A stretch of 64,000 nucleotides of DNA from Amorphophallus konjac (GCA_022559845.1 CM040118.1:445034053-445098052); one strand, 5' to 3'. Positions 36,842 to 49,240 are shown, counted from the stretch's first letter. A program made the numbers and translations. The notes: generated from the sequence alone by a model not told the origin.

Positions 36842-37464
36842 GGGGGCGTCCAGGCCCCTGGACGCCCCCAATCTTTTAATTTATTTTATTTTTATTTTTC
36901 AAGGCCCAAAACTAAATAAAAAATAATAAATTAATGGAGGCGTCCAGGCCCCTGGACGCCTCCATAAAAACAAATATAAAAAATATAAAATGCCCATTGG
37001 CATAAAAGATAAAAAATAAATAAAAAATACATATTAATGGAGGCGTCCAGGCCCCTGGACGCCTCCATAAAAACAAATAAAAAAATCAAAATGCCAGCCC
37101 TGGTATAAAAGACAAAAGAAAAATAAAAAATAATATAATTTTGGAGGCGTCTAGGCCCCTGGACGCCTCCATCAAAACCCTCACGGGCGCCGGCCACCGA
37201 ACGACGGTTTGTCGTGTGTGAAAAAATCTAAATTATAGAGACGTCCGGTCAGCTGGACACGCCCATTTCTGAATCACGAGGCGCTGCTCACAAAACCACG
37301 CGTTGTGCCAAACCGCGTGCGGCCGTCGTCGGCTTTCGGTGAACCTGCTTGAGGCGTCCGGGACCCTGGACGCCTCCACAAAAGTATTCCAAAAAAATCA
37401 ATAAAAATATAATAAAATATTATTTCGGCCCTGATGGAGGTGTCCAGGGTCCTGGACGCCTCCA
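36842..37464 (+). repeat. Tat-C LTR palindrome array upstream of TATA
   Basis: Six palindromes of about 28 bp with arms GGAGGCGTCCAGG and CCTGGACGCCTCC (or GGGGGCGTCC...GGACGCCCCC), at about 36842, 36936, 37039, 37143, 37352 and 37435. They are spaced by roughly 70-180 bp of A/T-rich DNA. The last ends 13 bases before the TATA box. The same palindromes reappear at 56587-56815 and 57198-57416 around exon 1 of antisense gene gamma. Confidence 0.9.
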
Positions 37465-37477
37465 CCCTCCGGAGCTC

Positions 37478-37485
37478 TATAAATA
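37478..37485 (+). promoter_or_regulatory. Tat-C LTR TATA box
   Basis: GAGCTCTATAAATAGAGC: TATAAATA inside a small palindrome, directly after the GGCGTCC palindrome array. Confidence 0.7.
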
Positions 37486-38114
37486 GAGCCCCACCCCCTC
37501 AGTTCTGGGAGAGCTCAAAAGTGATCCGATAGGCTGCCGGAGCCCAGAGGCTACGGAGTCATTTTCTAACCCGTGGGTTCTTTTGTAGGTGGAGGTTCTG
37601 CCGACTTCTCGGGTGCTCACGCTCGCGAGAGGAAGGTCGTCTTCATCCACCGCGCTTCCACGTCATCCCCACGCTGCCGGAGCTCTGCCGGATTTCACCC
37701 TCGGCTCATCCAATAAGCCTTTTCTTCCCCTTTTTTCTTCGTAGTTCTTTTGCATTCATCATCTCGCATCCTCTATCCCCCTTCATAAGGGCGCCTCTTC
37801 TTTTATACTTCTTGCATCCATCATCTCATTTTCCTCCTACTCGAGTTCGAGAGGGGTTTAAAAGATAACACCAACCAGGTGTGTGTCTTGCCATCATTTC
37901 GTTATTTTTATCGCAAGGATTTGAATACTACACCTCCATCTTTCTAATCCACTTGTCATTTGTTTGTCGTTGTTTTGCAAGGGTAGCCGAGGAAAGCCCT
38001 CTCCGTCGGCCGGCCGGAGGGAGAGGAAGAAGCAACCCGCCATCTCCCGCTCTTGAGGTAGGCGCGATCACTTTCTTATTTTGGGGTCTTTCGGCCCCTG
38101 GCGATCACATCTTA

Positions 38115-38570
38115 TTTTCGAGGCCGCGGCGAGTCACTTCCCCAATGGCCGTTTAAATTTCCGTTCTTATATTCTCTTTATACTCTGTTATATTCTGCTC
38201 ATATTCTCGAGGCCGCGGCGAGTCACTTCCCCAATGGTCGTTTAAATTCCCGTTTTTATATGTTATATTCTTATCTATTCGTGTTCTCGAGGCCGCGGCG
38301 AGTCACTTCCCCAATGGCCGTTTAAATTCACGTTCTTATACGTTATATTCTTATCTGTTTGTGTTCTCGAGGCCGCGGCGAGTCACTTCCCCAATGGCCG
38401 TTTAAATTCCCGCTCTTTGTATTCTCTCTATATTCTGTCATCTTATTATCTGCTCATATTCTCGAGACCGCGGCGAGTCACTTCCCCAATGACCGTTTCA
38501 ATTCTTGTTATTTAATTTTTGCACCATTCCCGTCCCCCCGAGGCCGCGGCGAGTCACTTCCCGCTATGGC
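38115..38570 (+). repeat. Tat-C tandem repeats with GCCGCGGC core (six units)
   Basis: Six copies of CGAGGCCGCGGCGAGTCACTT at starts near 38118, 38208, 38289, 38369, 38463 and 38539, with periods of 76-94 bp. Each is followed by CCCC.ATGGCCGTTTAAA and a T/C-rich spacer. The unit contains the palindrome GCCGCGGC. They lie downstream of the TATA box, hence probably in the transcript. Confidence 0.9.
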
Positions 38571-38765
38571 CGTTTAAACCCCATATTTTGCTATATCACA
38601 CTTGTCCCGCTCGCCCCGCCGGTGCAATCTCCCGTGGTGGCCCCTTCTCTCTCTTCTCTTATTTCTGTGTTGCAGCAAACAAACACCAAAAGGAAGAAAA
38701 GAGGAGCCCGCGCGCGCTCCGCGTCCTCTCCGCTCTTCCCCGAACCGCGTGACGTCGCCCACAGA

Positions 38766-38783
38766 TTGGCGATCACGGTGGGA
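38766..38783 (+). other. Tat-C primer binding site
   Basis: TTGGCGATCACGGTGGGA directly after the LTR end plus two bases. The same sequence follows the Tat-D LTR at 60103-60120. I cannot name the tRNA with certainty. Confidence 0.8.
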
Positions 38784-39044
38784 CTTCTACTGCTTCCTTT
38801 CGGCTACCCTTGCAAGTTCGGCACCATCCGTGCCTCTCCACCTTCGCGCCCGCGCGCACCCCCGTTGTGCTCACGGCAGCACCGTTAGTTTTGATTGGTT
38901 CTTTGTTTATTATATGTCTGTTATTTCTGTTATTTTCCCACTCCATATATCTATCAGCATTCCATTGCATACATCCATTCCTCTTTTCTATCCTTTTTTT
39001 CATTTTTTGAGGATCACCCTTTCCCGGTAAAGGAAGGACTCTCC

Positions 39045-39165
39045 GTTTGGGAATTCCTCTCAACGGACTAGAATCTCCTACACTGGGACCTCCGTAAGTC
39101 TCCGACATCGAAGAATCTCCTCTTCGTTCACTGGGCTGGTTGTACCATTGAAGTTCCCCGGAGTT
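39045..39165 (+). other. Conserved leader module, copy 6 (Tat-C leader)
   Basis: CTCAACGGACTAGAATCTCC, GACCTCCGTAAGTCTCCGAC, GAATCTCCTC, GGGCTGGTTGTACCATTGAA. It lies after the PBS, about 1.57 kb downstream of the TATA box and about 200 bases before gag. Confidence 0.8.
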
Positions 39166-39192
39166 AGTCATTTCATTCGTGGTGAGACGAGA

Positions 39193-39235
39193 GACCCTAG
39201 CTGACACGGCGGTGAAACAAAAATAAACTAGGGTC
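39193..39235 (+). other. Tat-C pre-gag stem-loop
   Basis: Arms GACCCTAG and CTAGGGTC, loop of 27 bases, starting just after the module. The equivalent Tat-D stem has different arms that still pair. Confidence 0.6.
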
Positions 39236-39356
39236 CCCATTTTGTGTGAACTTCGGATCTCGCTAAAAATACAAAAAAAATCATCAAAATCAAAACACAA
39301 AAAGGGCGTAAAGGCATCCACTTGTTTGATAATCTCTGCTACCTACTTGCTAGTAT

Positions 39357-42300
39357 ATGTTTTTGCGTTCTGGGAAAACTGTGAGCATGTCTCACGAGTC
39401 TTTTGAGGAGAACCACCCTAGCCGTGGTTTGTCAGCCGACCCGCGAGTCTATGCTATGGACTCGGGTCCTTCTCATGACCCCTCGCATGAGGTGCAGGTT
39501 ATTGCCGGGGACACGTCCCCGCCACAGGATATCACTTCCTTACTGGGCGTCCTCGCCAACACGGAGCTTACCTCTGAACAGCTCCGGGCCTTCCAGGCCA
39601 TTCTAAAAGGGAAATCTGTTTCCCCAACGCCCCAGGAGTCAACTCCGGCCATCGCACCTCTCCAAGAGTCCGTGCAGGCCATTCCATCTCCCTCATTGGC
39701 GCAAGCCATCCAGTCTCCCTCGCTTCAAGGACAAGCGAGCCAACAACCACCCTCATTCCAGTTCCCATCACAATCTCAAACTCCCGTTGTTCCCCAGACA
39801 CCGCTTCAGCCGGGGCCAACTGTCGGCGGTCCGACAGCTCCCTCTCATTCTGGGTTCCCCCCTCAAGTCTCCGGGAGACAGTTTCTCCCCCAGTGGCAAG
39901 TGCCACCTTCACCCCCAAAGGAGCTCGCCCAATCGCTCCTCAATAGGTTCAACCGCATGGACGAGCAATTTCAAAATCTGAGAAGGATGGTGGACGTGAA
40001 AGCCACCCCGGAGGTTGCTTTGCCAATCCTTCCCGTCATTCATCTTCCTCCCTCCGAAATGCCCACGTACCGCAGATACAATGGTACCGGCAACCCCTTC
40101 ATTCATCTCAAGGATTTCATGTATGAGTCCTCTTACTGGCAAAACGATCAGAGGTCCCTGGCATACCTCTTTCGGAGATCATTGGATGGTCCCGCGCTTG
40201 AGTGGTTCTATTCTCTGGAGCCCCGCGAGGCCGAGAATTTTGAAATAGTCCAGAGAAGGTTCTTGCAGAAATATAGGGATAGGGTCGGTCCCTCACTCTC
40301 CATTACCGACCTAGTGGCCGAAAAGATGAAACCCGACGAGGATTTTGTCCGATATGCTAATAGATGGAGGTCTCTGGCGGAAAGAATAAGGCATACCCTC
40401 TCCGAGCCCGAACAAGTGAAGATGATTGTGTCTAATGCAACCCCACAGTTCAGACACGTCCTGGCCATGAATAAACTTACTACAATGGAGGAACTCTATG
40501 AAAGGGCCCGGTACATCCAAACCCAGTTAAAAGACTCCCCCATTATGAACATGTTTGAGTCACCGAAGCCCAAAGTGGTTAGAAAGACAGGCGCAGGTGT
40601 CCTGGACGGAGCCACAGAAGGGGTCGTGACAAATGAGCAAGTCAGTGCGGTCAACAATGCCAACTATGCGGTCAACCCAAGGCCTCCACAAATGCCCCGA
40701 CTTCCCCTTCAACCAGGTCCTTTCCCTCTTCGTCCTCCACCCCAAAATAATCCACCCCAGGATAATATGCCTCCATTGCGCCAACCCCAGCAACAACAAC
40801 CACAACCTCAGCAACAACAACCACCGCTTCAGTACAACCAAGTTCCACCCCCGGGGAACTATGGTCCCCAACAGCAACAAAGGAGGCCGCTCGGTCCCAA
40901 AAGAGCCTACTATCCACCATTGCCGGAAACCTTAGCAGACATTTTTAATGCCCTCATGGCATCAAACCAACTCGCCCTACCCAGAGAAAGGCCCGCGTGG
41001 CCCCCCAATGTTGATACCACCAAATACTGTGTCTACCACAGGCAGCCGGGACACACAGTAGATTACTGCTTCCACTTCAAAGATTACATCCATGATATGA
41101 ATGATGAACACCAAATAGATTGGGATGAGATGAGACGATACGTCGCGGCTCTCAAGGCTAGGAGACCTCCTTAGAGGCCACAGCAGCAGTTACAACAGCA
41201 GCAGCAGCAGCAACCACAACAACAACAACAGCCTCAGCAGGCCCCACAACAACAGCCCGACATGGGAATAATCCAGAATCCATTACCAGAGCACCAACAG
41301 CCCAATCATCAGGTTAACCCCATCTCCTCCTTCCCGAAAGTCGGGAGAGAGCAGGTGTGGCACCGAGAAAGTACCTCCATTCTTTCTACCTCCAACCCTA
41401 TCGTCATGCAACCCCCTCACCTTGCCCGGGTAGCACCTCTCTCTCATCAACCCGCGTCAGTATCACCATCACCATTTCCACTACCATTACGCCCTCTCAT
41501 CCGTACCCCGACCTCCTATCAACCGACACTCTCCACTACGCCTTCACACCCTCTCACCTTCTCTCACTCCCCCACTTTACCATCCACCTCTACCACATTT
41601 ACCCCTACGCCTTCTAAACCCCTTATCATCCGTCAACCATACATAACCCCATCTTTCTCCACCACATCACCACTAATGCCTTCAAAACCACTCATCACCC
41701 ACCATCTACCTCAAAACCATTACCCGTTTCAAACCTTACCCACTTCCACTTTGCCTCCGCCTCCACCTTCCAAACCCCTTATCCTTCATAATCCGCGCGA
41801 TATCCCCTCTACCTCCACCATGCCTCCACCTAACAAACCCCTCATCAGAATCCCTGCTCCCGTTATCACCCCTGCTTCATCAACCATTCCTTCACTACTA
41901 CCCCTCAAACCCCTGTTAAAACCCACTACTACCCCCACAGATGTACAAAAGCCGCAGGCAATGGTGCTCCGGAGTGGAAGGATTTTCCACAGGGTTTTCC
42001 CCCACAATAGTCAGAATCCTGAGCTATCTCAGCCAGAGAAGGATGATGGAGAACAACCAGAAAGAGCTATCCTTGGAACACAGTATGAGCTATTGAAACA
42101 CCTGGATAAGACACCTGCTCGGATCTCCATCCTGGAGCTACTTCAAAGATCCACATCCCACCAGGCGGCCTTGATGGAATATCTTCAAAAGGTCATGGTT
42201 AATGAAGACCTCCCCGTAGAGAAGATTTCGACCGTCCTGACCCCAACAGACACACAACCGGCCATCATGTTCCACAACTACGAGCTCGCTCCCAAGGAAG

Positions 42301-43718
42301 CTCGGAAATATGCATTGTGCATTTCAATAAAAATTAATGGGGTATCCATAAACCCGTGTCTTGTGGACACGGGTGCGTCCATAAATGTGATCTCCATGAG
42401 CACTCTTCAGTTGTGTGGGGTCAACGAGGAACAAATAAGACCTTCCTAGATCACGGTCACGGCTTATGACAATAGCAAAAGGCCACCGCAGGGGATGATT
42501 ATTCTGAAGGCAGAACTAGGCCCCATGTCAATTCCCACGGAATTCCATGTCCTCGACATGGACCCCACATTCAAGGCTATACTGGGTCGCCCTTACATCG
42601 AAGCCATGGACGCTGTGCCTTCCACCAACTATCAGTGCCTGAAGTTTCCTTACAATAGGAGAATTATTAAAGTGGTCAGTACACCTGTCCTTCACACAGT
42701 GGATGCTATCAACACCTCTCTGCCTTCTGTTTGGCCGTCTCATCGGCCCATATTATCACTGCTGGACGTACGTGATCCATCTCATGTTCCACTAGCACCA
42801 AAGGAGCCAGTCAGGGCAACCACAACATCATGTCTCCCTTTTCACTCCAAAGGTTGGGAGATTATGAGGAACATCGGCTATCAACAAGGAAAAGGTCTGG
42901 GTGCACAGTCACAGGGTATGCTCAAACCGCCAAAGGAAATTAGGCCGAACCGCAGGTTTGGCCTAGGCTTCAAAGGACCGTTCAAGGCAGATTGGAAGCC
43001 CCTCACGTGGACTCTATCAAACCACTTCAACAGAGGGCCCGTTGTTCAGATGGGAGATCACCCACGAGAAGCATATGGGGGATTACATGCTGTATATTTG
43101 GCTGAAAAATGTCTGAGGATCACCAAAAGAGGTAAGATCAAGGATCCGGAATGCGAGTGGGACAAATGGTTCGACATACGGGACATTTCTGTTGCACTGG
43201 AAAGGATGTTCTCGTCTCCGCAGCTTGAAGGACCACCATTGATCTCCGAAATACCAGAGAATATTACCACTCTTGCTAAGGTTCCAAACTATCCTCGCCC
43301 TCGCCAGAAGGACTCTGTCATCGACGGATCTTCATCCATCCTCAACATTGCCGTCGACGGCTCATTAGCCGCCATCCTCTCCATCCACTCGTCTCAGCCT
43401 TTGCTGATATCTTCTTCCTGGGCCAGACAACTGTCTGATGATCTTCCCAGGTCCCCTTCTCTGCTTACATACCTGCGCGGGCTTTTCAACCCGCGCCAGG
43501 TCTTCAACCATGATCTGCTCTATGAGCCTCACAATCCTCTAGCCATAACCCCTTTTCTCTCTCCTCCAATCTCTTTTCACTGCTTTGTCATTAAAAATGA
43601 AAATGAAAAAAAACCGTCAATTTTTAAACTCCCCAACAATACATCTTCGTTGAGGAAACCTCCTACATCTCCCACGGGTGCGTACCGCCTTGCGGACCAC
43701 CCGTCCAAGGTCCGATGA
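39357..43718 (+). pseudogene. Tat-C gag-protease ORF (two in-frame stops)
   Basis: One frame of 1454 codons starting MFLRSGKTV. It has a Pro/Gln-rich N-terminal part, a retrotransposon Gag core (ALEWFYSLEP... at about 40195-40560), poly-Gln/Pro tracts, a knuckle of unusual form C-X2-H-X4-H-X4-C (CVYHRQPGHTVDYC, about 41027-41068), a long Pro/Ser/Thr-rich linker and a retropepsin with DTGAS (about 42367). A G-patch-like segment follows (about 42845-42990; GWEIMRNIGY, QGKGLGAQSQG). TAG at 41172-41174 and TAG at 42447-42449 interrupt it; both can derive from single substitutions. The final TGA overlaps the ATG of the pol ORF as ATGA. Confidence 0.88.
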
Positions 43719-46700
43719 GCAACCTTTTCTACCCCTCCTCTGAGGGATCTTCTCCTGTACATTCTACACCATCCTCTTCGTCTTCCTCTTCTTCTGTAAA
43801 TATTGTCAGTCAATCTAGGAATGATAGGCCAAGGGTAGTACCTAGGAAGAAATCCAAGGGTAGGCAGATCCCTCGTCGATTCCTTCTGGATTTGGCCGCC
43901 AGGTGTCAGGCCCTTCTTGTCATTCCCCAGTTGTTAGAAAATCCCATCCAGCTACCCGAAATAGAATGCGAGGGCGATCGTGCATCTGATGAAGGGCATG
44001 GAGTCTACGAGATCACAGATGAAGAATGTCCCACTGAAGATGAGGGTGAAGAATATGAGGATGCGGCGGGCGCATACGCTAGTGGAATGAGGAGATTCGA
44101 CGAGCCGTCAACCGCCGTAGAAGAATCCACCAAAGAAGTCAACTTGGGAACTGAGGAAGACCTTAGGATCATCCTCATAAGTGACAACCTACCACCCTCT
44201 GAAGAAGAGGCATTAATTGAGGTTCTCAAGGAATATAAGGACACGTTTGCATGGAGCTACGAGGATATGCCGGGTCTGGATTCAACCCTGGTCGAACACT
44301 GTTTAACCCTAAAACCAGGGTCCATCTCAGTAAAACAAAGGTTAAGGCGTTTCCACCCTCAGATGGCTTTGAAAATGAAGGAAGAGGTCGATAAGCTCCA
44401 CAAAGCCAGGTTCATTAGAGTCGTCCTTTATCCTCAATGGGTGGCGAACATTGTCCCGGTCATGAAAAAAGATGGGAAAGTCAGGATTTGCATCGACTTC
44501 CGGGACCTTAACCGCGCGTGTCCAAAGGATGATTTTCCCTTACCTCACATTGATGTGCTGATTGATAACACGGCAGGCTATGAAACCCTCTCTTTCATGG
44601 ATGGATTTTCAGGATACAATCAAATTCGTTTGGCAGAAGAGGATCAGGAGAAGACGTCATTCACTACCCCTTGGGGAACATATTGTTACGTGGTCATGCC
44701 GTTTGGGTTAAAGAATGCTGGAGCTCCTTACCAAAGAGCGATGATGGCCATATTTCATGACATGATGCACATATATCTGGAAGTGTATGTGGATGACTTA
44801 TTGGTGAAATCAAGGACCAGGATGGAACATCCAGAAGTTTTGGCTAAGGTCTTGCAAAGGTCAAGAGAGTTCCAATTGAAAATGAACCCGAAAAAGTGTG
44901 TGTTTGGTGTGTCGTCGGGTAAATTGCTGGGGTTCATTGTGAGTAAAAGAGGGATCGAGATAGATCTCGACAAAGCTAAGGCCATCAGGGATATGCCGCC
45001 TCCCAAGAATTTGAGGGAAGTCCGAGATTTAATCGGGAGGTTGCAGTTTATTCGTCGGTTTGTGTCCCAACATTCACAAAGGTGTAGACCTCTCTACGAG
45101 TTGACCAAGCTAGGAGTAGAATTCCACTGAAATTCTAAATGTCAGGAAGCTTTTGAAGGGTTGAAGGAATATCTGGCTAGTCCACCCGTTCTCATTCCAC
45201 CCAAACCAGAAAAACCTCTGATCCTTTACGTCTCAGTCTTGGATGACTCTGTGGGAGCCGTCCTCGCACAAGCTGATGAAGAAGGCAAGGAACGGGCAAC
45301 CTATTACTTGTCCAAACTTCTCAATCCCTATGAGCAGAAGTACACCGGCATGGAGAAAACCTGTGCTGCCCTCGTTTGGGTAGTGCAAAAATTGAAGCAC
45401 TACTTCTTGGCTCACAAAGTCCACTTGATTGCTCGAATGAATCCTATCAAATTCCTTCTGGAGAAAGCCGTCCTTACGGATAGGCTAGCACGTTGGCAAA
45501 GTTTTCTCTCTCAGTTCGACATCACCTACATCCAGCAAAAGGTGATTAAAGGCTATGCCATAGCCGAGCATCTCGCTCACCATCCTCTTCCCAAGTTCGA
45601 TCCCGTCCAATCAGAGTTTCCAGATGAGGAACTAATGTCCGTCAACCAATCAGATGAGCCAATGTGGACACTATATTTTGATGGAGCTCTGAATTCTCAA
45701 GGGAGAGGAATCGGCATCGCCCTCCTGTCGCCTGAAGGCCTCACATTCCCATTGGCATACCAGCTTAAATTCCCAGTTACCAACAATATAGCCGAATATG
45801 AAGCTCTTCTAGCTGGCCTAGAACTCGCCCATTCTTTTCGTATCACTGAGTTGTGAGTCGTAGGTGATAGTCAACTCATCCTTCGCCAGGTGCTCACTAA
45901 GTATCGCACTCGCGATCCCAAACTCAAGCCATACCAAGAACTCACTGCTGCCTTTGCCAAACTGTTCACAAAACTGATCTTTGTTCATATCCCTCGTCAT
46001 CAGAATATTCTCGCCGATGCCCTCGTCTCGTTGGCATCATCTATAAGGTTCCCTCTAGGAAGTTGGTTTAAGTCCATTTTCATCTACAAACTTCACGCCC
46101 CTGCGATCGATGATGCTTCCTACGTAAACATCAAAGACAGGATAGCAAGGAAGATCCTGCAGGAAGATATCCTTGAGAAGAGGGAAATCATGTTGGCAGA
46201 GGTCGAAGAAGAACTGGCTGATGAAGAGAAACCATGGTTCTATGAAATCGCCAAATACTGCCAAGATCAGTCTTATCCTGAAGGGGCCACCACAGAGGAC
46301 AAGAAAGCCATAAGAAGGGTGGCTCAGAAATATACATTAATTGGAGGTCTACTCTATAGGAGGAGCTTTACTGGTATTCTGTTAAGATGTCTTGGTGACG
46401 ATGAGGTTTGGAAATGTGTAGAAGAGACGCACTCGGGTGTGTGCGGTGGCCACGTGAATAGTCAGATGCTCGCCAAGAAGATCATTCGTCAAGGCTTTTA
46501 TTGGCCCACTATGGAAGAGGATTGTACTGTCTATGTCCGTAGGTGTGTCAAGTGTCAACTTCACGCCGATAAAATCCATTCACCATCTTCCTCACTTCAT
46601 CCAATATCCTCCCCATGGCCTTTCTCCATGTGGGCATTCGACATCATTGGTCCCCTAGGTGATCCCAATTCCCTCACCAAGCAGAAATCTTTCATCCTTA

Positions 46701-47494
46701 CTACGACGGAATACTTCACCAAATGGGCCGAAGCCGAAGCTTACGCGAAAATCAAGGCGTCAACAGTCTGCAAGTTCATCATGAAGAACATCCTCGCCAG
46801 GTTCGGCGTCCCAAGCACGATCGTCACCGACAATGGGCCACAGTTCATTTCTCAGGACCTACAGGACCTCTGCAAAAGGTACGCAATTGCATTACATCAT
46901 TCATCGCCATATTACCCACAAGGTAACGGCCAAGCGGAGGCCACCAATAAAACATTACTCAAAATCATCAAAAAAACCTGCGAGTCTAGTAAGTTTTCAG
47001 ACTGGCCAGAAAAGCTTATCGAAGCTCTATGGGCCTATCGCACTTCAATCCGTACCCCCACCGGGCAGACTCCATTTGCCCTTACTTATGGTATGGAAGC
47101 GGTAGTCCCGTACGAGACTCTGATCCCTTCTCTCAGGGTACAATTGGACGAGGAATTTCCCCTCGACGATCATCGTAATTCACTCCTCGCCTAGTTGGAA
47201 CTCTTGGATGAGAAGCGGCTGGCCGCCGCCGAACACGCGCGTGTGTATCAAAATAGAGTCGCTCGCTTTTACCAAAAGAAAGTCGTTGAGAGAAAATTCA
47301 AAGTCGGTGAGATGGTCATAAAAAGAATTTTTGTCAAACCTGGAGAGCCGCGTTCTAAGCTCCAACCCAATTGGGAAGGACCATTTGTAACTCAAGCCGT
47401 GTACCTTGGCAACGCCTACAAGCTAATCAATGCCGAAGGGACCAAGTTATCCCACCCTTGGAATGGGCATTATCTTAAGAAATACTACCCTTAG
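43715..47494 (+). pseudogene. Tat-C pol ORF: RT, RNase H, second RNase H, integrase (three stops)
   Basis: Frame of 1260 codons, -1 relative to gag-protease. A Ser-rich N-terminus and acidic region lead to RT (about 44340-45100; active site YVDD at 44785-44796), a Ty3-type RNase H (45190-45560), then a second RNase H (WTLYFDGALNSQGRGIG, about 45660-46030), the Tat hallmark. Integrase follows: zinc finger near 46430-46570 (CVKCQ), core residues in FDIIGPL, TDNGPQF and PYYPQGNGQAEATNKT, and a C-terminal domain ending HYLKKYYP. Stops at 45128-45130 (TGA, probably once Trp), 45854-45856 (TGA) and 47192-47194 (TAG, probably once Gln) inactivate it. Confidence 0.9.
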
Positions 47495-49234
47495 CACAAA
47501 CAAAAAAAATGATGAAAAGATAAAAACATCAAAAAATAAAGAAATATTGAAAACCACTAAAAATATGGAAAATTCAAAATGCCGATGCCCGGCAGTCACC
47601 ATATAATTAAGTCTCTGCATCTAACCTTCATGTTAGGATAGGGCCCATTAAGGCTTGGTAGGCACCGGGTCTTGGTTTGCCAGAACCGTGGAGATCCCTA
47701 TCCGGCCACGTCGGCCTATGCTCGATCGAAGGAAGCTAACATGTGTTCACTTATGTATTTTATTCAAAAAAGTTGGTAGCATCACCTATGGTAGGGCCAC
47801 ACCTAGAAGATCTCCGGAAGCTGTAATCTTTATTCTTTTCTCTTCGACCAAATGAGACAGTCGGCGCCCTTAAAACGCTGAGCATGAGAAACCGAAACTC
47901 AAACCACAAGGACAAGAGTAGGATCCATTTCCTCGAGCATCGATCAGTGCACGAGAAGAGGGCAGTGTCCCCGCAGGCATACAAAAAGGGAGCCCACAAA
48001 GGTCAAACGACTATATCTCCCTCACAAAAAGAAAGATGAAATCAAAATCAAGAGAAAAGCCTGGTCGTGACCGTGGCTGTTACGATAAACGGAACCCCTC
48101 AAAGCAAAAGTCTGAATCCACAAAAGGGGCCGTGGAATGTAAATGCTCGAGATTTGGTCCGAAGTTGTCCGAAAGGAAAGAATTAATGGGCCCTTATTCG
48201 CTCGCCGGGTTAACGGCTTTGTCGGTCCTCTCAGGAGGTTTATCCCCTACGCTCTTCCTTCTCCCTCTAAAGATGAAGGTTCGATGGAGTTTCTGAAGGG
48301 TGAAAATTGCCTAGGGTCTGCGACCTTATTTTAATATACACATTTGGTTGCCTACTTTGAAAAGTAAAAGCTATCGCTGCGAAGGAGTCTCTGTGTTTCT
48401 GGCTGGTCAAGACCCCTGTTTACCACCTTGATGTCTTCTTGTTTAACCTCGGGCTTAGGCCAATGCAAGCGCGTCACCTATGGGTGCGACGGCGTCTGAT
48501 TCCGGGTCAGCGTCGCGCGGTTGGTCGTTAGGGTTCCAGGGTGTTCCATCATATACCATCTAGAGTTGTGAGGAAACAGACCCGGGTCGGGCAAATCATT
48601 TACCTCGAACACCTTTTGGGTGAATCCCTGTGGTCGGAAGCGACTGGGAGCCTAAGCATGGCATGACGGTATTGTCATCAGGGTAAGTCTTAGCCGGCGG
48701 GATCATCATTCGAGGGGTCTGGAGGCCCAAATCAACCTAGATGTGAACTTAGGATACCTGGGAGGTTAGTAAGAAACCCATGTTCTCACGAAGGTCAGGT
48801 GCCATTTGGGTGCTTGCCGGGCGTTAGCAATAAAAAAATCGAAATAATAAAAGCAAAAAAAATGGAAAAGAGAAAATGCACATATTTGCAAACAAAAAAT
48901 TTTTTTTTATGATAAAACAAAAAAATATCAAATATAAAAAAAGAAAAAAAATCAATTTTGCATGATTACATTTGCGTGCAACATCTCACTTTTAATACCG
49001 CTTGCATTCGTGTGCTTGCCTGTCGCATTTATCATCACCGCATCTTTCCCTTGCCTTCGTTAAATAAAGGCTTGGCCCCTTGACCAGTTATCAAGGACAG
49101 TCACAGTGACCATTTGCTTATTGAGCAAGGGGCCACGTCAGAACAGAAATTCTGATTTGTTTGTTTCAGTGATGTGTGCAGGGATTCAGGCAACATAAGT
49201 AAAGGTGAAAAACCAAACAAACCGAACCTTGTAT
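47495..49234 (+). other. Tat-C 3' non-coding stretch
   Basis: About 1.7 kb between pol and the end of antisense gene alpha. No convincing frame on either strand. It ends in A-rich blocks (48825-48960) and then a long imperfect inverted repeat with arms near GGCCCCTTGA (49074) and CAAGGGGCC (49124). It matches the position of the long 3' untranslated region of Tat/Ogre elements. Confidence 0.6.
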
Positions 49235-49240
49235 TTTATT
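49235..49240 (-). terminator. Putative poly(A) signal of antisense gene alpha
   Basis: GGAATAAAATAC on the minus strand, about 270 bases past the alpha stop. The same GGAATAAAAT occurs after delta. Confidence 0.4.

Larger units (their letters stand above)
36610..38763 (+). repeat. Tat-C 5' LTR
   Basis: Ends ...CCCACA at 38763 just before the PBS. It contains an array of long palindromes (36842-37464), a TATA box (37478-37485), a segment shared with Tat-D (about 37970-38060: TTTTGCAAGG, CGGCCGGCCGG, CTTGAGGTA) and six tandem units around GGCCGCGGCGAGTC (38115-38570). Start not resolved because no second LTR copy is available. Confidence 0.75.
38784..39356 (+). other. Tat-C untranslated leader
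   Basis: From PBS to the gag ATG. It has a small GGCAC/GTGCC hairpin right after the PBS (near 38819), pyrimidine-rich sequence, the conserved module (39045-39165) and a stem with arms GACCCTAG (39193-39200) and CTAGGGTC (39228-39235). No protein is supported. Confidence 0.7.

Noticed and set aside
38773..39321. 182-codon minus-strand frame over the Tat-C leader
   Set aside because: It covers the PBS-leader-module region, has no recognisable domain and has no counterpart in Tat-D.
43607..43629. Poly-A run and TTTTTAAAC as a -1 frameshift signal between Tat-C ORFs
   Set aside because: The heptamer is not in the right phase, and a -1 slip there meets a TAA at 43625-43627.
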